Of a DNA stretch of 64,000 nucleotides, positions 17,333 to 25,228 are shown piece after piece. Each line of letters opens with the position of its first letter. Position 1 is the stretch's first letter. This DNA comes from Bacteroidales bacterium (GTDB lineage Bacteria > Bacteroidota > Bacteroidia > Bacteroidales > P3), in contig JAFWOP010000020.1 in the NCBI GenBank assembly GCA_017545365.1, positions 45,251-109,250 of the forward strand, given 5' to 3'. The translations under genes and the position numbers were made by a program. The notes beneath the pieces were generated by a model. That model was not told the origin of the DNA and searched no databases. It saw nothing but the letters and a program-made list of their open reading frames with translations.

Positions 17333-17899
17333 TCAGCATACTACTTCAACCTCAAGCAGACCTTTCTTCCCACTATAGTTCGGTGCTGAACTATAGGAAT
17401 AATCTTCCATACGGCCTACAACGCCCTGTTTCACCGGGTTCATGTGTACATAGTCAATCTTCTGCCTCAAAAACTCCATCGAATAGATGTCCTCGCCGTA
17501 GTATCCTTCTTGCCAAAATCTGTATTCCTTTATCTTATTGTCATGAGCCCCCGAAAACCAGAAGCGGTCAAGCATCCATTCTTTACGGCTTTCTTGTGGA
17601 TTGTCCTTGATGGCCTTCACCAGCCTCTTGCTCGTGAACTTCTTAAAGTCGCGTATTATGTCCGACAGCCGTTTCGAGTATTCTGCATAATTGTTGTTAT
17701 GCAGACTCGTGTCTATGCCCATTATCAGGTGAATATGGTTGCTCATCAGCACCCACGCGAAAATCCTCAGTCCCTTGTTTTCTTGACAGTACCGTAATGA
17801 ATCGACAACTATTTCCTTGTATTGTAATCGGGTGAACACATCCACCCAGTCCACCACTGTGGTGGTGACAAACGAAATCGGTGTTGTAAGTGGTGTCAT
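17333..17899 (-). CDS. REP-associated tyrosine transposase (RAYT)
   Basis: Single-copy domesticated relative of IS200/IS605 Y1 transposases, 188 residues. The HUH metal site is HIH in WVLMSNHIHLIMG (residues 55-57); IRDFKKFTSKR near 90 and KIDYVHMNPVKQGVV near 150 are characteristic of Bacteroidota RAYTs, ending with YSSAPNYSGKKGLLEVE. Family members nick single-stranded REP hairpins and are thought to have spread them. REP palindromes lie on both sides within 35 bases of the gene, as expected for a RAYT with its own substrates. The frame is intact, so it may still be active. Confidence 0.93.
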   Translation of the reverse strand: MTPLTTPISFVTTTVVDWVDVFTRLQYKEIVVDSLRYCQENKGLRIFAWVLMSNHIHLIMGIDTSLHNNNYAEYSKRLSDIIRDFKKFTSKRLVKAIKDNPQESRKEWMLDRFWFSGAHDNKIKEYRFWQEGYYGEDIYSMEFLRQKIDYVHMNPVKQGVVGRMEDYSYSSAPNYSGKKGLLEVEVVC

Positions 17900-17935
17900 T
17901 AACTAATAACGCGTGTGGCGCAGTTTTATTGTATG

Positions 17936-18064
17936 CTGAGGCGGATTTGCAATCCGTCTCAACTGAGCCGGGGATTTCCAATCCCCTTAACATAACCAAT
18001 ATACAAGCCCTTGCGGATTACAAATCCGTTTCTCAGGGGTGGCGGATTGCAAATCCGCCACAGC
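17936..18064. repeat. REP palindrome cluster, right of RAYT
   Basis: Same two-hairpin arrangement as the left cluster: GAGGCGGATTTGCAATCCGT, then GGGGATTTCCAATCCCC, then GCGGATTACAAATCCG and GGCGGATTGCAAATCCGCC. The outer hairpins carry single substitutions, so this side is somewhat decayed. Confidence 0.88.
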
Positions 18065-18083
18065 AGGCAGCGGGGCGGCACAA

Positions 18084-18114
18084 CAAAAAAAAAGCTGCCC
18101 GGCGACCGGGCAGC
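18084..18114 (-). terminator. Rho-independent terminator of the small lipoprotein gene
   Basis: Stem GCTGCCCGG (18094-18102) with CCGGGCAGC (18106-18114), loop of 3, followed on the reverse strand by nine T residues. It lies 24 bases after the stop of the lipoprotein gene. Confidence 0.85.
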
Positions 18115-18138
18115 CTTTCTTCTAGTTGTGGAAGCGCA

Positions 18139-18354
18139 TCAGCCGTGACACTCAGTGCCGTTCTTCTTGCCGTTGATGGTGACAATGGTGCTGAGGTCGG
18201 AGCATTTCTGGCCGTCGCTCAGTTTGTCCTTGCTGATTTCGGTTGTGCCTTTCTTCTCGCCATTCAGATAGTTGGTGCAGGTGCAGTTCTTCGAGCAGGA
18301 GGCAAACAATCCCACGAAAGCAACAATCGCGATTGATAAAACTACTTTTTTCAT
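18139..18354 (-). CDS. Small cysteine-rich lipoprotein
   Basis: Protein of 71 residues. Residues 1-19 are a lipoprotein signal peptide with lipobox LFAS-C. The mature part is about 52 residues with five further cysteines (CTCT, KCSD, ECHG), suggesting disulfides or a metal site, and is otherwise polar. No family recognised. It has its own promoter box (18400-18408) and a strong terminator, so it is a monocistronic gene expressed by itself. Confidence 0.85.
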   Translation of the reverse strand: MKKVVLSIAIVAFVGLFASCSKNCTCTNYLNGEKKGTTEISKDKLSDGQKCSDLSTIVTINGKKNGTECHG

Positions 18355-18399
18355 TGTGATATAATTTTTTAAGTGAAAAGACTCAGTTTCTTACAAACT

Positions 18400-18408
18400 G
18401 CAAAGGTA
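18400..18408 (-). promoter_or_regulatory. Bacteroidota -7 box for the small lipoprotein
   Basis: Reverse strand TACCTTTGC, about 45 bases before the ATG at 18354. Confidence 0.75.
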
Positions 18409-18483
18409 CGCTTTTTTTCTGAAACCATGCCCTCTTATGCTAAAAAAAATATGTACCGGATTGTACAACAACAAGAATGGACT

Positions 18484-18623
18484 GCCACCATGCAGTGGTG
18501 GCCCTCTGTCCCCCCCCCCTTACACAAGCCATTGCGGATTGCAAATCCGCCACAGCGGGGAAACCATTGCGGATTGCAAATCCGTTTCTCAGTGGTGGCG
18601 GATTGCAAATCCGCCACAGCGGG
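18484..18623. repeat. Third REP palindrome cluster
   Basis: An imperfect hairpin GCCACCATGCAGTGGTGGC (18484-18502) is followed by three REP palindromes with core GCGGATTGCAAATCCG between 18533 and 18618. The last one runs directly into the NlpC/P60 gene fragment. Confidence 0.85.
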
Positions 18624-18696
18624 AATCATCAACAGCGACACTCTCCAGCTCACCCACACCCTCCATTCCATCCGCCGTATCTCGCGCCCCGCCTAA
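18622..18696 (+). pseudogene. Detached 3' end of an NlpC/P60 gene
   Basis: Twenty-four codons plus TAA reading GIINSDTLQLTHTLHSIRRI, against GIVHSDTRQLTHTLHSIRRL at the end of the intact gene at 16430-17035. About 49 of 60 bases agree. No upstream NlpC/P60 sequence remains; the boundary is exactly the last REP palindrome. It is therefore the remnant of a paralogue or of a duplication that the REP/RAYT block split off. The following 215 bases contain nothing recognised. Confidence 0.75.
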
Positions 18697-18910
18697 GGCC
18701 TCCCACATCCGACCAGGCCGCAGGCCGCCCCTGTCGCCAAGGTGCGCCCGCACCGCAGCCGCTACCTAGCTTCTATATTGTATCTATTTTTTTTCTGTTT
18801 TATTGCTGTTTCATTTCAGTCACAGGAACAAAACGCTAACTAAAAAGAACCGTCGCGCAGCGGAAAAAGAAGCAAAATCCCCTCCTGACCCCGTCCCCGC
18901 TAAGAATCTA

Positions 18911-18946
18911 AAACGAAGAGGCCGGGAAACTTCCGTTCCCCGACCT
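18911..18946 (-). terminator. Terminator of the fimbrillin-like gene
   Basis: Stem AGGCCGGGAAA (18919-18929) with TTCCCCGACCT (18936-18946), containing one G-T pair. On the reverse strand it is followed by CTTCGTTTTAG. It lies about 25 bases after the stop at 18972. Confidence 0.7.
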
Positions 18947-18971
18947 TCCTCTATCTAATAAGACAATTTGA

Positions 18972-20540
18972 TTAGTTGTTAAGGTATTTGACCAAGCGGA
19001 TGGCATAGTAGTATTCTTTGCCGCTAAGGTTATTATCTGAGAATGCAGAAGATGTTTCCGAAATAGTTAGATGCTTTGCGGAGGAGGAATAATCTATTGG
19101 TGTGCTGGACCAATAATAGCCATAGGTTGATTCTCGGTCGGCACTATTATAATTAGGACGTTTACGGCCAGTTGTGGGTAGGAATACGCAGCCGGCCCCT
19201 TCAAGTATCTTCCATTGTGCAAGAGTAAAGGAGTTAGTGTTATCCCCCCACGCATGGCCAGTGTATGAACCTCTGAAAACAGCCTCTTTTTCATCCAGCG
19301 GCCAGTAGAACACATCCGGGAAGATAAGCATACCATGAACCCCATTAACGGTGCCAAGTGTATAACTATAATTGGTATTGGGTTCTTGCAATTCCCCATC
19401 CTTGTTGTAGTAGCTTACTCTGTGGGTGCTGTATTTAAGAAGGTAGTCCCATTCGGATTGTGTCAGGCACCGCCAGGCGCTGCTGTTGCTGTTATCATTC
19501 TGAATAGTAGCATCACTTGCTGTCCAAGGGGTATTCATTGTGGAGGCGCTACTGCTTCCCCATTGATAGAGCCATGTGGTGTAGCTAGGATTGTTACCCT
19601 CTTTATGGTCATATTGGTTGTCGGCAAACTTGTAGGTGTTACCACTTACGACGAGTAGGTTGCCTTTGGAGAAGGAGACCGTTTGGGTTGGAGAGACATG
19701 GAATTCGCCGCTAAGGGTGTTTGGTACAAACGTAATGTTGGAGAATTCCAGCAGGTGGTATTGGCTGCGTTGGAGCGTGACGCCGTTGGTTATTGTGGCG
19801 GCCTTGGTGAAAATCTGCTCAGAAGCGTTGTAGATGTTTATTTTGATGTATTTGTATTTCTGGACAGGGAGGTAGATGTAGAAATATTGGGCTGTGGAGG
19901 TGAGCGTCACGGGGGAGCTCAACGTCAGGGTGGTGACCTTTTTGTGGTCGGTGGTGCGGGCGGCGGCGAGGGTGGGGATGCCGTCGGTGACGGTGATGTT
20001 GAAGGTGCCGTTGATGTACTTGTCGGTCACCACTTCAATCTTGCTGACGGTTTGCGAGCCGGTCAACGACAGCTTCAGCACGCTGCAGAGGTTCTTGAAC
20101 TGGAGCGACTTGCTGTCCGACTCGGCATACATGGGATACCCGGTCAGCTCGCCACTGGTGGATGCTTGCACACTAGGCAGGGTGACCGTAGAAGCATTGG
20201 AGTTGCATATGCTTGAGGGGTAGATGGCTGTGTAATGACTTGTGCCGGCCAACTCGGAGCTTCCAGAAGGAATCAGCTCTGCACATGTGCGATCGTTATC
20301 GTGCGAAGGGAGGGTATCCGCAGCAAAATCGTCATAGCTCCCATTGGCATCATATATTCTCACTGTGTCTGAGTCATAATTCCATTTGAGGGTGGTGCCA
20401 TCCAGAGTGGTTTTGGAGTCAGAGGAGCTGGTTTCTAGGCGGGCGGTGAAGCTCAGGTTGTTGACGGTTTCCTTCTTACAGGAGGTGACAAAGAGCATGG
20501 CAACAGCCATGGCTGCTAAATAGATTCGGGTGTTTTTCAT
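18972..20540 (-). CDS. Fimbrillin-like surface lipoprotein with C-terminal Bacteroidales surface domain
   Basis: Lipoprotein of 522 residues (lipobox FVTS-C at about residue 21). Residues 30-270 resemble the N-terminal beta-sandwich of FimA/Mfa-type fimbrillins: FTARLETSSSDSKTTLDGTTLKWNYDSDTVRIYD, a YTAIYPSS strand and LKLSLTGSQTVSKIEVVT. From about residue 285 (SGEFHVSPTQTVSFSKGNL) comes a domain widespread in Bacteroidales surface proteins, with WRCLTQSEWDYLL, VNGVHGMLIFPDVFYWP, GAGCVFLPTTGRK and YYWSST, which looks related to the FGE-sulfatase/C-lectin-type fold. Exposed adhesin is the likely role. It lies 38 bases after the small peptide gene and shares its promoter. Confidence 0.75.
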   Translation of the reverse strand: MKNTRIYLAAMAVAMLFVTSCKKETVNNLSFTARLETSSSDSKTTLDGTTLKWNYDSDTVRIYDANGSYDDFAADTLPSHDNDRTCAELIPSGSSELAGTSHYTAIYPSSICNSNASTVTLPSVQASTSGELTGYPMYAESDSKSLQFKNLCSVLKLSLTGSQTVSKIEVVTDKYINGTFNITVTDGIPTLAAARTTDHKKVTTLTLSSPVTLTSTAQYFYIYLPVQKYKYIKINIYNASEQIFTKAATITNGVTLQRSQYHLLEFSNITFVPNTLSGEFHVSPTQTVSFSKGNLLVVSGNTYKFADNQYDHKEGNNPSYTTWLYQWGSSSASTMNTPWTASDATIQNDNSNSSAWRCLTQSEWDYLLKYSTHRVSYYNKDGELQEPNTNYSYTLGTVNGVHGMLIFPDVFYWPLDEKEAVFRGSYTGHAWGDNTNSFTLAQWKILEGAGCVFLPTTGRKRPNYNSADRESTYGYYWSSTPIDYSSSAKHLTISETSSAFSDNNLSGKEYYYAIRLVKYLNN

Positions 20541-20578
20541 AGTAGAGATGTGTTAGAATGTAGTTGGTGAGTGAATTA

Positions 20579-20779
20579 TTAGAAGTAACCAGTTAGTGTA
20601 CCATTATTGGTTGCTTGATTTACTGATTCCATAGAGGGAACTCCTGAGGTGTTTTCTGTGGCGGGGATGCTCGCATTCTGGAAATTCGAACCGGCGAAGC
20701 CTTGTTCTACCATGAAGGACACCACCTTGATGCGGGGGGCGGCGTAGTCCGTCCGTTTGTTGGTTGTTTGTGTTTTCAT
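20579..20779 (-). CDS. Small Bacteroidales peptide upstream of the surface lipoprotein
   Basis: Protein of 66 residues: KRTDYAAPRIKVVSFMVEQGFAGS followed by a low-complexity Asn/Ser/Thr tail ending GTLTGYF. The pattern of YxAPxIxV near the start and a GFAGS motif matches a common class of short Bacteroidales proteins that precede surface-protein genes; their function is not known to me. No signal peptide. It is the first gene after the promoter box at 20836-20844. Confidence 0.7.
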   Translation of the reverse strand: MKTQTTNKRTDYAAPRIKVVSFMVEQGFAGSNFQNASIPATENTSGVPSMESVNQATNNGTLTGYF

Positions 20780-20835
20780 TTTTGTTTAGTAATGCGTATT
20801 ATTAATTTGCTTTATTTTCCTCTTAAAAAAGGATT

Positions 20836-20844
20836 GCAAAGATA
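20836..20844 (-). promoter_or_regulatory. Bacteroidota -7 box for the peptide/fimbrillin unit
   Basis: Reverse strand TATCTTTGC, about 57 bases before the ATG at 20779. Confidence 0.75.
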
Positions 20845-20997
20845 GTACTATTTTTTTAATAATTGTCTTTTTCTTTCTACTTTTTCGCGTAACAAGCTGA
20901 TGCCTAGCCTAATATTTTTTAGCCCGGGGTGCGGGGTGCGTTGTTTTTTCAGGTCTCCGATTGTTAACAACTCTTAAAGTCGGCCTGCCGCCCCCGC

Positions 20998-21046
20998 CTG
21001 GGTTGCAGGGTGGGGGAGGGGCGGGGCGGAGGGGGCGCGGGGGCAT
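20998..21046 (+). other. G-rich tract with quadruplex potential in a 460-base gene-free gap
   Basis: Between 21006 and 21044 the plus strand has at least six runs of three or more G, spaced by 1-5 bases. The rest of 20850-21200 has no convincing open frame and no other motif, apart from the tRNA promoter box at 21208. Confidence 0.5.
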
Positions 21047-21207
21047 GAAAAAAGTGTGCGCAGGGAGGGCGATTTTTGCCGTTTCGGAGGGCGCAGAGGG
21101 CAAAAAAGGAGCCCCGTCGGATGTGCGCCGAAGAAAAAAGTGACGTTTAGTATCAGCCAGTTGCAGGTTTTTTGAAAAAAATATTTTGCCAATTCGGAAA
21201 AAGTTCG

Positions 21208-21216
21208 TACTTTTGC
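21208..21216 (+). promoter_or_regulatory. Bacteroidota -7 box for tRNA-Val genes
   Basis: TACTTTTGC, 25 bases before the first base of tRNA-Val(GAC). Confidence 0.75.
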
Positions 21217-21240
21217 ACCCGCTTTTTGAGAGAGAAAAAT

Positions 21241-21318
21241 GATCTGTTAGCTCAGTTGGTTTAGAGCGCTTGCTTGACAGGCAAGAGGTCACAAGTTCAA
21301 ATCTTGTACAGATCACCA
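21241..21318 (+). tRNA. tRNA-Val (anticodon GAC)
   Basis: Cloverleaf: acceptor GATCTGT pairs with ACAGATC; D arm GCTC...GAGC; anticodon stem CTTGC/GCAAG around loop TTGACAG, giving anticodon GAC; T arm ACAAG-TTCAAAT-CTTGT. The 3' CCA is encoded. A short terminator follows at once. Confidence 0.95.
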
Positions 21319-21324
21319 AAAAGG

Positions 21325-21348
21325 GCGAAGCCACGCTTCGCTTTTTTT
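21325..21348 (+). terminator. Terminator after tRNA-Val(GAC)
   Basis: GCGAAG (21325-21330) pairs with CTTCGC (21336-21341), followed by seven or eight T residues. It lies between two tRNA genes only 51 bases apart. Confidence 0.75.
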
Positions 21349-21369
21349 TATGAACGAAGACAAGAGAAA

Positions 21370-21447
21370 GGTCTGTTAGCTCAGTTGGTTTAGAGCGCTT
21401 CCTTCACACGGAAGAGGTCGACAGTTCGAATCTGCCACAGACCACCA
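21370..21447 (+). tRNA. tRNA-Val (anticodon CAC)
   Basis: Acceptor GGTCTGT pairs with ACAGACC; anticodon stem CTTCC/GGAAG around loop TTCACAC, giving anticodon CAC for GUG; T-loop TTCGAAT; CCA encoded. The D arm is identical to the neighbouring tRNA-Val, so the pair probably arose by duplication. Confidence 0.95.
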
Positions 21448-21451
21448 TTTG

Positions 21452-21485
21452 GAAGCACCGCATTGCGGCGCTTCTTTTGTTTTTG
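21452..21485 (+). terminator. Terminator after tRNA-Val(CAC)
   Basis: GAAGCACCGC (21452-21461) pairs with GCGGCGCTTC (21465-21474) with one mismatch, followed by a T-rich tail. Confidence 0.75.
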
Positions 21486-21513
21486 TTGCGGCGGATTGCA
21501 AATCCGCCGCAAC
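21485..21513. repeat. Isolated perfect REP palindrome
   Basis: A 13-bp perfect stem GTTGCGGCGGATT / AATCCGCCGCAAC around GCA. It shares the core of the REPs near the RAYT 4 kb away and stands directly downstream of the tRNA terminator. Confidence 0.85.
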
Positions 21514-21594
21514 GGGTATGCACATACCACCCTTGACATGTCAAACTTTAGTGAATTATTTTGCTGGCAGGGACGATAATCCAATTATTTTATG

Positions 21595-21603
21595 TAAATT
21601 TGC
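21595..21603 (+). promoter_or_regulatory. Bacteroidota -7 box for the T9SS plug gene
   Basis: TAAATTTGC, 18 bases before the ATG at 21621. It excludes earlier starts for that gene. Confidence 0.7.
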
Positions 21604-21620
21604 ACGTTATATTTAGTTCG

Positions 21621-22898
21621 ATGAATAGACGTATCTTCTTATTGTTCATGGTGTTGTTTGCGATGGCGTTGGGCCGTGGCAAGGGTTTGTACGCGCAAGT
21701 GGTGACCGATTCGAACTGGGTGGAGCGGGTGAAGACGGTGACGCTGTATAAGAACGGCGTGGAGTTGGAAGCCCCCATCCTGCTGCTGGGCAGCGAGGAA
21801 AGGATGCTGCTGCGGTTCGACATGCTGGGTGCCGAGGCCGACAACTACCGCTACCGCATACGGCATTGCGACAGCCGTTGGCAGGTGGACGACATGGAGC
21901 CAAGCGAGTATATCAGCGGCTTCGAGGAGGGCCCGATAGAGAATTATAACAGTTCGTTCACCACCATGGTGGATTATGTGAACTACTATCAATACATTCC
22001 GGCGCAGTTCAGCCGCCTGCTGCTTTCGGGCAACTATGTGGTGGAGGTTACGCCGCAGGAGTATCCCGACAGCGTGTTGTTCACCCGCCGTTTCTGTGTG
22101 GTGGAGATGTCGGTGAAGGCCGACGTGGCGGTGGGGTCGCCCTATGACAACAGCGCCATCTTTCAGAAGCGCGAGGTGGACGTGACGGTCGACAACAACC
22201 GCGACTATGCCGGGGAGCTGCTCCCGCCGTCGCTCAACCCGGCCTATTACACCGTGGTGGTGCAGCAGAATGGGCGGCAGGACAACCGCAGGCAGTTGGA
22301 GTTCAGCGGTTATGACCGGGGGGCGTTGTGCTACCGCAACCGTCCCTGCAACCTCTTCTGGGGCGGCAACAGCTTCCGCTATTTCGACATCAGCAACATA
22401 CGCACATCGATGTACAATGTGTACCGTATTGAGGAATATGGTGGCGAGTGGTATGCGATACTGAAGCCGTTGGAGGACCGCTCGGAGCTGCATTATGTGG
22501 CTGAGCAGACGCTCAACGGCGGGATGAAGGTGAATGTGTGGGACCGCACCAACAAGCAGACCGAGGCGGACTATGTGCAGGTGAACTTCACCCTGCCGAT
22601 GAAGTACCCTTATATGAATGGGAACATCTACGTGGTGGGAGACCTGACCCAGTGGCACATGGACGAGCGCAGCCGCATGGAGTACCGCCCCGAGCAGAAG
22701 GCATATACGCTGAGGCTGCAGCTGAAACAGGGCTATTATGCCTACCAGCTGCTTTTTGTGCCCGTCGGGGAGACCGAGGGCATGACGGCCACCCTGGAGG
22801 GCGACCACTATGAGACCCCTAACAACTACACGGTGTTCGTCTATTACAGGGCGCCGAGCGACCGTTACGACCGTCTGGTGGCGGTGAAGAAGATATAA
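21621..22898 (+). CDS. Type IX secretion system plug protein (DUF5103)
   Basis: Periplasmic/outer-membrane protein of 425 residues. The DUF5103 family includes the Plug protein that seals the SprA translocon of the T9SS. Signal peptide 1-25 (MNRRIFLLFMVLFAMALG, cleavage near LYA-Q). The DUF5103 N-terminal region is recognised by VKTVTLYKNGVELEAPIL, YRYRIRHCDSRWQ, SEYISGFEEG and NYNSSFTTMVDYVNY, and the second half by FFRYFDISNIRTSMYNVYRI-like strands with the C-terminal GDHYETPNNYTVFVYYR. Start 21621 follows the promoter box. miaB begins 11 bases after the stop. Confidence 0.88.
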   Translation: MNRRIFLLFMVLFAMALGRGKGLYAQVVTDSNWVERVKTVTLYKNGVELEAPILLLGSEERMLLRFDMLGAEADNYRYRIRHCDSRWQVDDMEPSEYISGFEEGPIENYNSSFTTMVDYVNYYQYIPAQFSRLLLSGNYVVEVTPQEYPDSVLFTRRFCVVEMSVKADVAVGSPYDNSAIFQKREVDVTVDNNRDYAGELLPPSLNPAYYTVVVQQNGRQDNRRQLEFSGYDRGALCYRNRPCNLFWGGNSFRYFDISNIRTSMYNVYRIEEYGGEWYAILKPLEDRSELHYVAEQTLNGGMKVNVWDRTNKQTEADYVQVNFTLPMKYPYMNGNIYVVGDLTQWHMDERSRMEYRPEQKAYTLRLQLKQGYYAYQLLFVPVGETEGMTATLEGDHYETPNNYTVFVYYRAPSDRYDRLVAVKKI

Positions 22899-22909
22899 CA
22901 GAGAGAAAG

Positions 22910-24250
22910 ATGAATGTATATATAGAGACATACGGCTGTCAGATGAACTTCGCAGACAGCGAAATCGTGGCCTCGCTCCTGAAGAAGGAGGGCTATGACG
23001 TGGTGGCAGACATCGCCCACGCCGACTATGTGCTGATAAACACTTGTGCCATACGGGACAATGCCGAGCAGCGGATAAGGAAGCGCCTGAGGGAGCTGCG
23101 CGCCCTTCAGCAGAAGCATCCCCAGCTGCGCATTGGCATATTGGGATGTATGGCTGAACGCCTCCAGAGCCAGCTGATGGTGGAGGAGGAGAATGTGAGC
23201 TTTGTGGTGGGTCCCGACGCCTATAGACGGCTGCCGAGTATCTTGGAGCAGGTGCGCCAGCAGGGGGTGAAGGCTGCGGAGACGGAGCTGAGCACCACGG
23301 AGACCTACTCGGATATTGAGCCTGTGCGCTTGGGCAGCAACGGCATATCGGCGTACATCTCCATCATGCGGGGATGCCAAAACTATTGCGCCTACTGTGT
23401 GGTGCCTTACACGAGAGGGCGTGAGCGAAGCCGCGACCCCGAAACTATCGTGGCAGAGGCGCGGAGCCTCTTTGAGCAAGGATACAAGGAGGTGACCCTG
23501 CTGGGGCAGAATGTGAACTCGTACCGCTGGAAAAGCGGCCAGGGGGCCGAGGGAGAAGAGACGATGGTCGACTTTCCCCAGCTGATGGGCCGCGTGGCTT
23601 CGATTAGTCCGATGTTGCGAGTGCGTTTCGCCACATCGCACCCCAAAGACCTTAGCGACAAGCTGCTGGAGGTGATGGCGAAGTACGACAACATCTGCAA
23701 GTGCATCCATCTGCCGGTGCAGAGCGGGAGCGACAGAATGCTGAAGCTGATGAACCGCCACTATGATTCTGCTTGGTATCTGGACAGAATCGATGCCATC
23801 AGACGTTATATGCCCGACTGCTCCATCACCACCGACGTGATTGCCGGGTTCTGCACAGAGACCGAGGAAGAGCATCAGATGACCTTGGAGATGTTCCGCA
23901 AGGTGCGGTACGATTACGCCTATATGTTCAAGTTCTCGATGCGCCCCAACACCTATGCCGAGAAACATCTGGCAGACGATGTGCCCGAGGAGGTGAAGAC
24001 TCGCCGACTGGAGGAAATCATTGCCCTGCAGGGGCAGATAGCCTTGGAGAACAACCAGAAGGAGGTGGGCAAGGCTTTCGAGGTGCTTGTGGAAGGCGAG
24101 TCGCACAGGAGCAAGGAGCAGCTCTTCGGGAGGAACAGCCAGAACAAGGTGATTGTGTTTGACCGCCACGACGTGCGGCCAGGGCAGTATGTGCGTGTTA
24201 AGGTGACGGGTTGCACGGCTGCCACCCTTTTGGGCGAGCTGTGCGGCTGA
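22910..24250 (+). CDS. miaB: tRNA-2-methylthio-N6-dimethylallyladenosine synthase MiaB
   Basis: Radical-SAM methylthiotransferase that adds a methylthio group to i6A37 in tRNAs. Three domains: UPF0004 with auxiliary-cluster cysteines in YGCQMN, INTCAIRD and LGCMAERL; radical SAM with CQNYCAYC near residue 152 preceded by YISIMRG; TRAM at about 375-440 ending with GRNSQNKVIVF. The 446-residue length is standard. The ATG at 22910 lies just after the plug gene, making them likely co-transcribed. Confidence 0.97.
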   Translation: MNVYIETYGCQMNFADSEIVASLLKKEGYDVVADIAHADYVLINTCAIRDNAEQRIRKRLRELRALQQKHPQLRIGILGCMAERLQSQLMVEEENVSFVVGPDAYRRLPSILEQVRQQGVKAAETELSTTETYSDIEPVRLGSNGISAYISIMRGCQNYCAYCVVPYTRGRERSRDPETIVAEARSLFEQGYKEVTLLGQNVNSYRWKSGQGAEGEETMVDFPQLMGRVASISPMLRVRFATSHPKDLSDKLLEVMAKYDNICKCIHLPVQSGSDRMLKLMNRHYDSAWYLDRIDAIRRYMPDCSITTDVIAGFCTETEEEHQMTLEMFRKVRYDYAYMFKFSMRPNTYAEKHLADDVPEEVKTRRLEEIIALQGQIALENNQKEVGKAFEVLVEGESHRSKEQLFGRNSQNKVIVFDRHDVRPGQYVRVKVTGCTAATLLGELCG

Positions 24251-24343
24251 CGGGTGCAGGCATGAGGGCAATTAATACTTGCATGCAACAATAAAAATAG
24301 CACTCATCCGTTATACAAAACAGTAACATCGAGATTGCAGATT

Positions 24344-25228
24344 ATGAATAGTACCTTTTTTAAGAAACATCCGTTGGTTAAGCACCTGCTGTATATGCTG
24401 GCAGTATCGGTAGTGATAGTGTTTCTATGTTTCATGTTTATCAAGATTGTGGCGCGCCAGGGCAAAGAGTATGAGTTGCCCGACCTTCGCGGGATGGCGT
24501 TGGCGCAGCTTGAGGAGGAGAATGTGCTGTCGCTCCAATATGTCGTGATAGACTCGGTTTACGATGAGGAGAAAGAGGGCGGCATTGTGATTCAGCAAGA
24601 CCCCAAGCCCGGGACGATGATTAAGACCCACCGCAAGGTGTATGTCACCGTGACGTCGTATGCCCCGTCGGACGTGGTGTTGCCGGAGCTGTCGAATATG
24701 ACGGTGCGGAGCGCGGTCTCGGCATTGGAGGCCGCGGGGCTGCGTTGTGGCCGTTTGCGCTTCGTGGACAGCCCTTACCGCAATGTCATCTTGGAGACTA
24801 CGAGTAATGGCAAGATGGTCTACGCAGGGCAGAAGATGAATCAGAACGATGTGGTGGACCTGACGGTAGGCATGGGCGAGACCCCTACCGGCACCCGTGT
24901 CCCCTTCGTCATCGGGCAGCTGCCAGCCAAAGCCCGCAGAGGAATCCTTTCGGCATCGATGAATGTGGGACAGGAGCATTTTGAGGGCGTGACCAACAGG
25001 AGCACCGCAGTGTGCTATAAGCTGAACCCCGACTATACGGGTGTGACCCGTTATCCGCTGGGTACTTATGTGGACATCTGGTATTGTGACGCCACAGAGG
25101 AAGATGTGGAACGCATTATCTCGAATTTCAAGGTGGATTCCACCAAGATTTTCGAGAACGATTTGGACCTTTACGAAGATTATACAGTTGATGCCGACCC
25201 GGATTTTGACGACGGCTGGGACTGGTAA
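24344..25228 (+). CDS. Membrane-anchored PASTA-domain protein
   Basis: N-in, C-out protein of 294 residues with one membrane segment (LLYMLAVSVVIVFLCFMFI) followed by three PASTA domains: YELPDLRGMALAQLEEE, VVLPELSNMTVRSAVSALEAAGL and TRVPFVIGQLPAKARRGILSA. PASTA modules bind muropeptides or beta-lactam-like ligands. No kinase or transpeptidase domain is attached, the usual form in Bacteroidales. The acidic C-terminal tail ends DFDDGWDW. The start used is ATG 24344, three codons after a possible TTG. The next gene starts on the base after its stop. Confidence 0.88.
   Translation: MNSTFFKKHPLVKHLLYMLAVSVVIVFLCFMFIKIVARQGKEYELPDLRGMALAQLEEENVLSLQYVVIDSVYDEEKEGGIVIQQDPKPGTMIKTHRKVYVTVTSYAPSDVVLPELSNMTVRSAVSALEAAGLRCGRLRFVDSPYRNVILETTSNGKMVYAGQKMNQNDVVDLTVGMGETPTGTRVPFVIGQLPAKARRGILSASMNVGQEHFEGVTNRSTAVCYKLNPDYTGVTRYPLGTYVDIWYCDATEEDVERIISNFKVDSTKIFENDLDLYEDYTVDADPDFDDGWDW

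Noticed and set aside
22865..24271. Open frame of over 460 codons antisense to miaB
   Set aside because: miaB has complete motifs; the antisense peptide is low-complexity in His and Leu and has no family signature.
24344..25228. Serine/threonine kinase because of PASTA domains
   Set aside because: There is no kinase domain; only a membrane segment and three PASTA modules are present.
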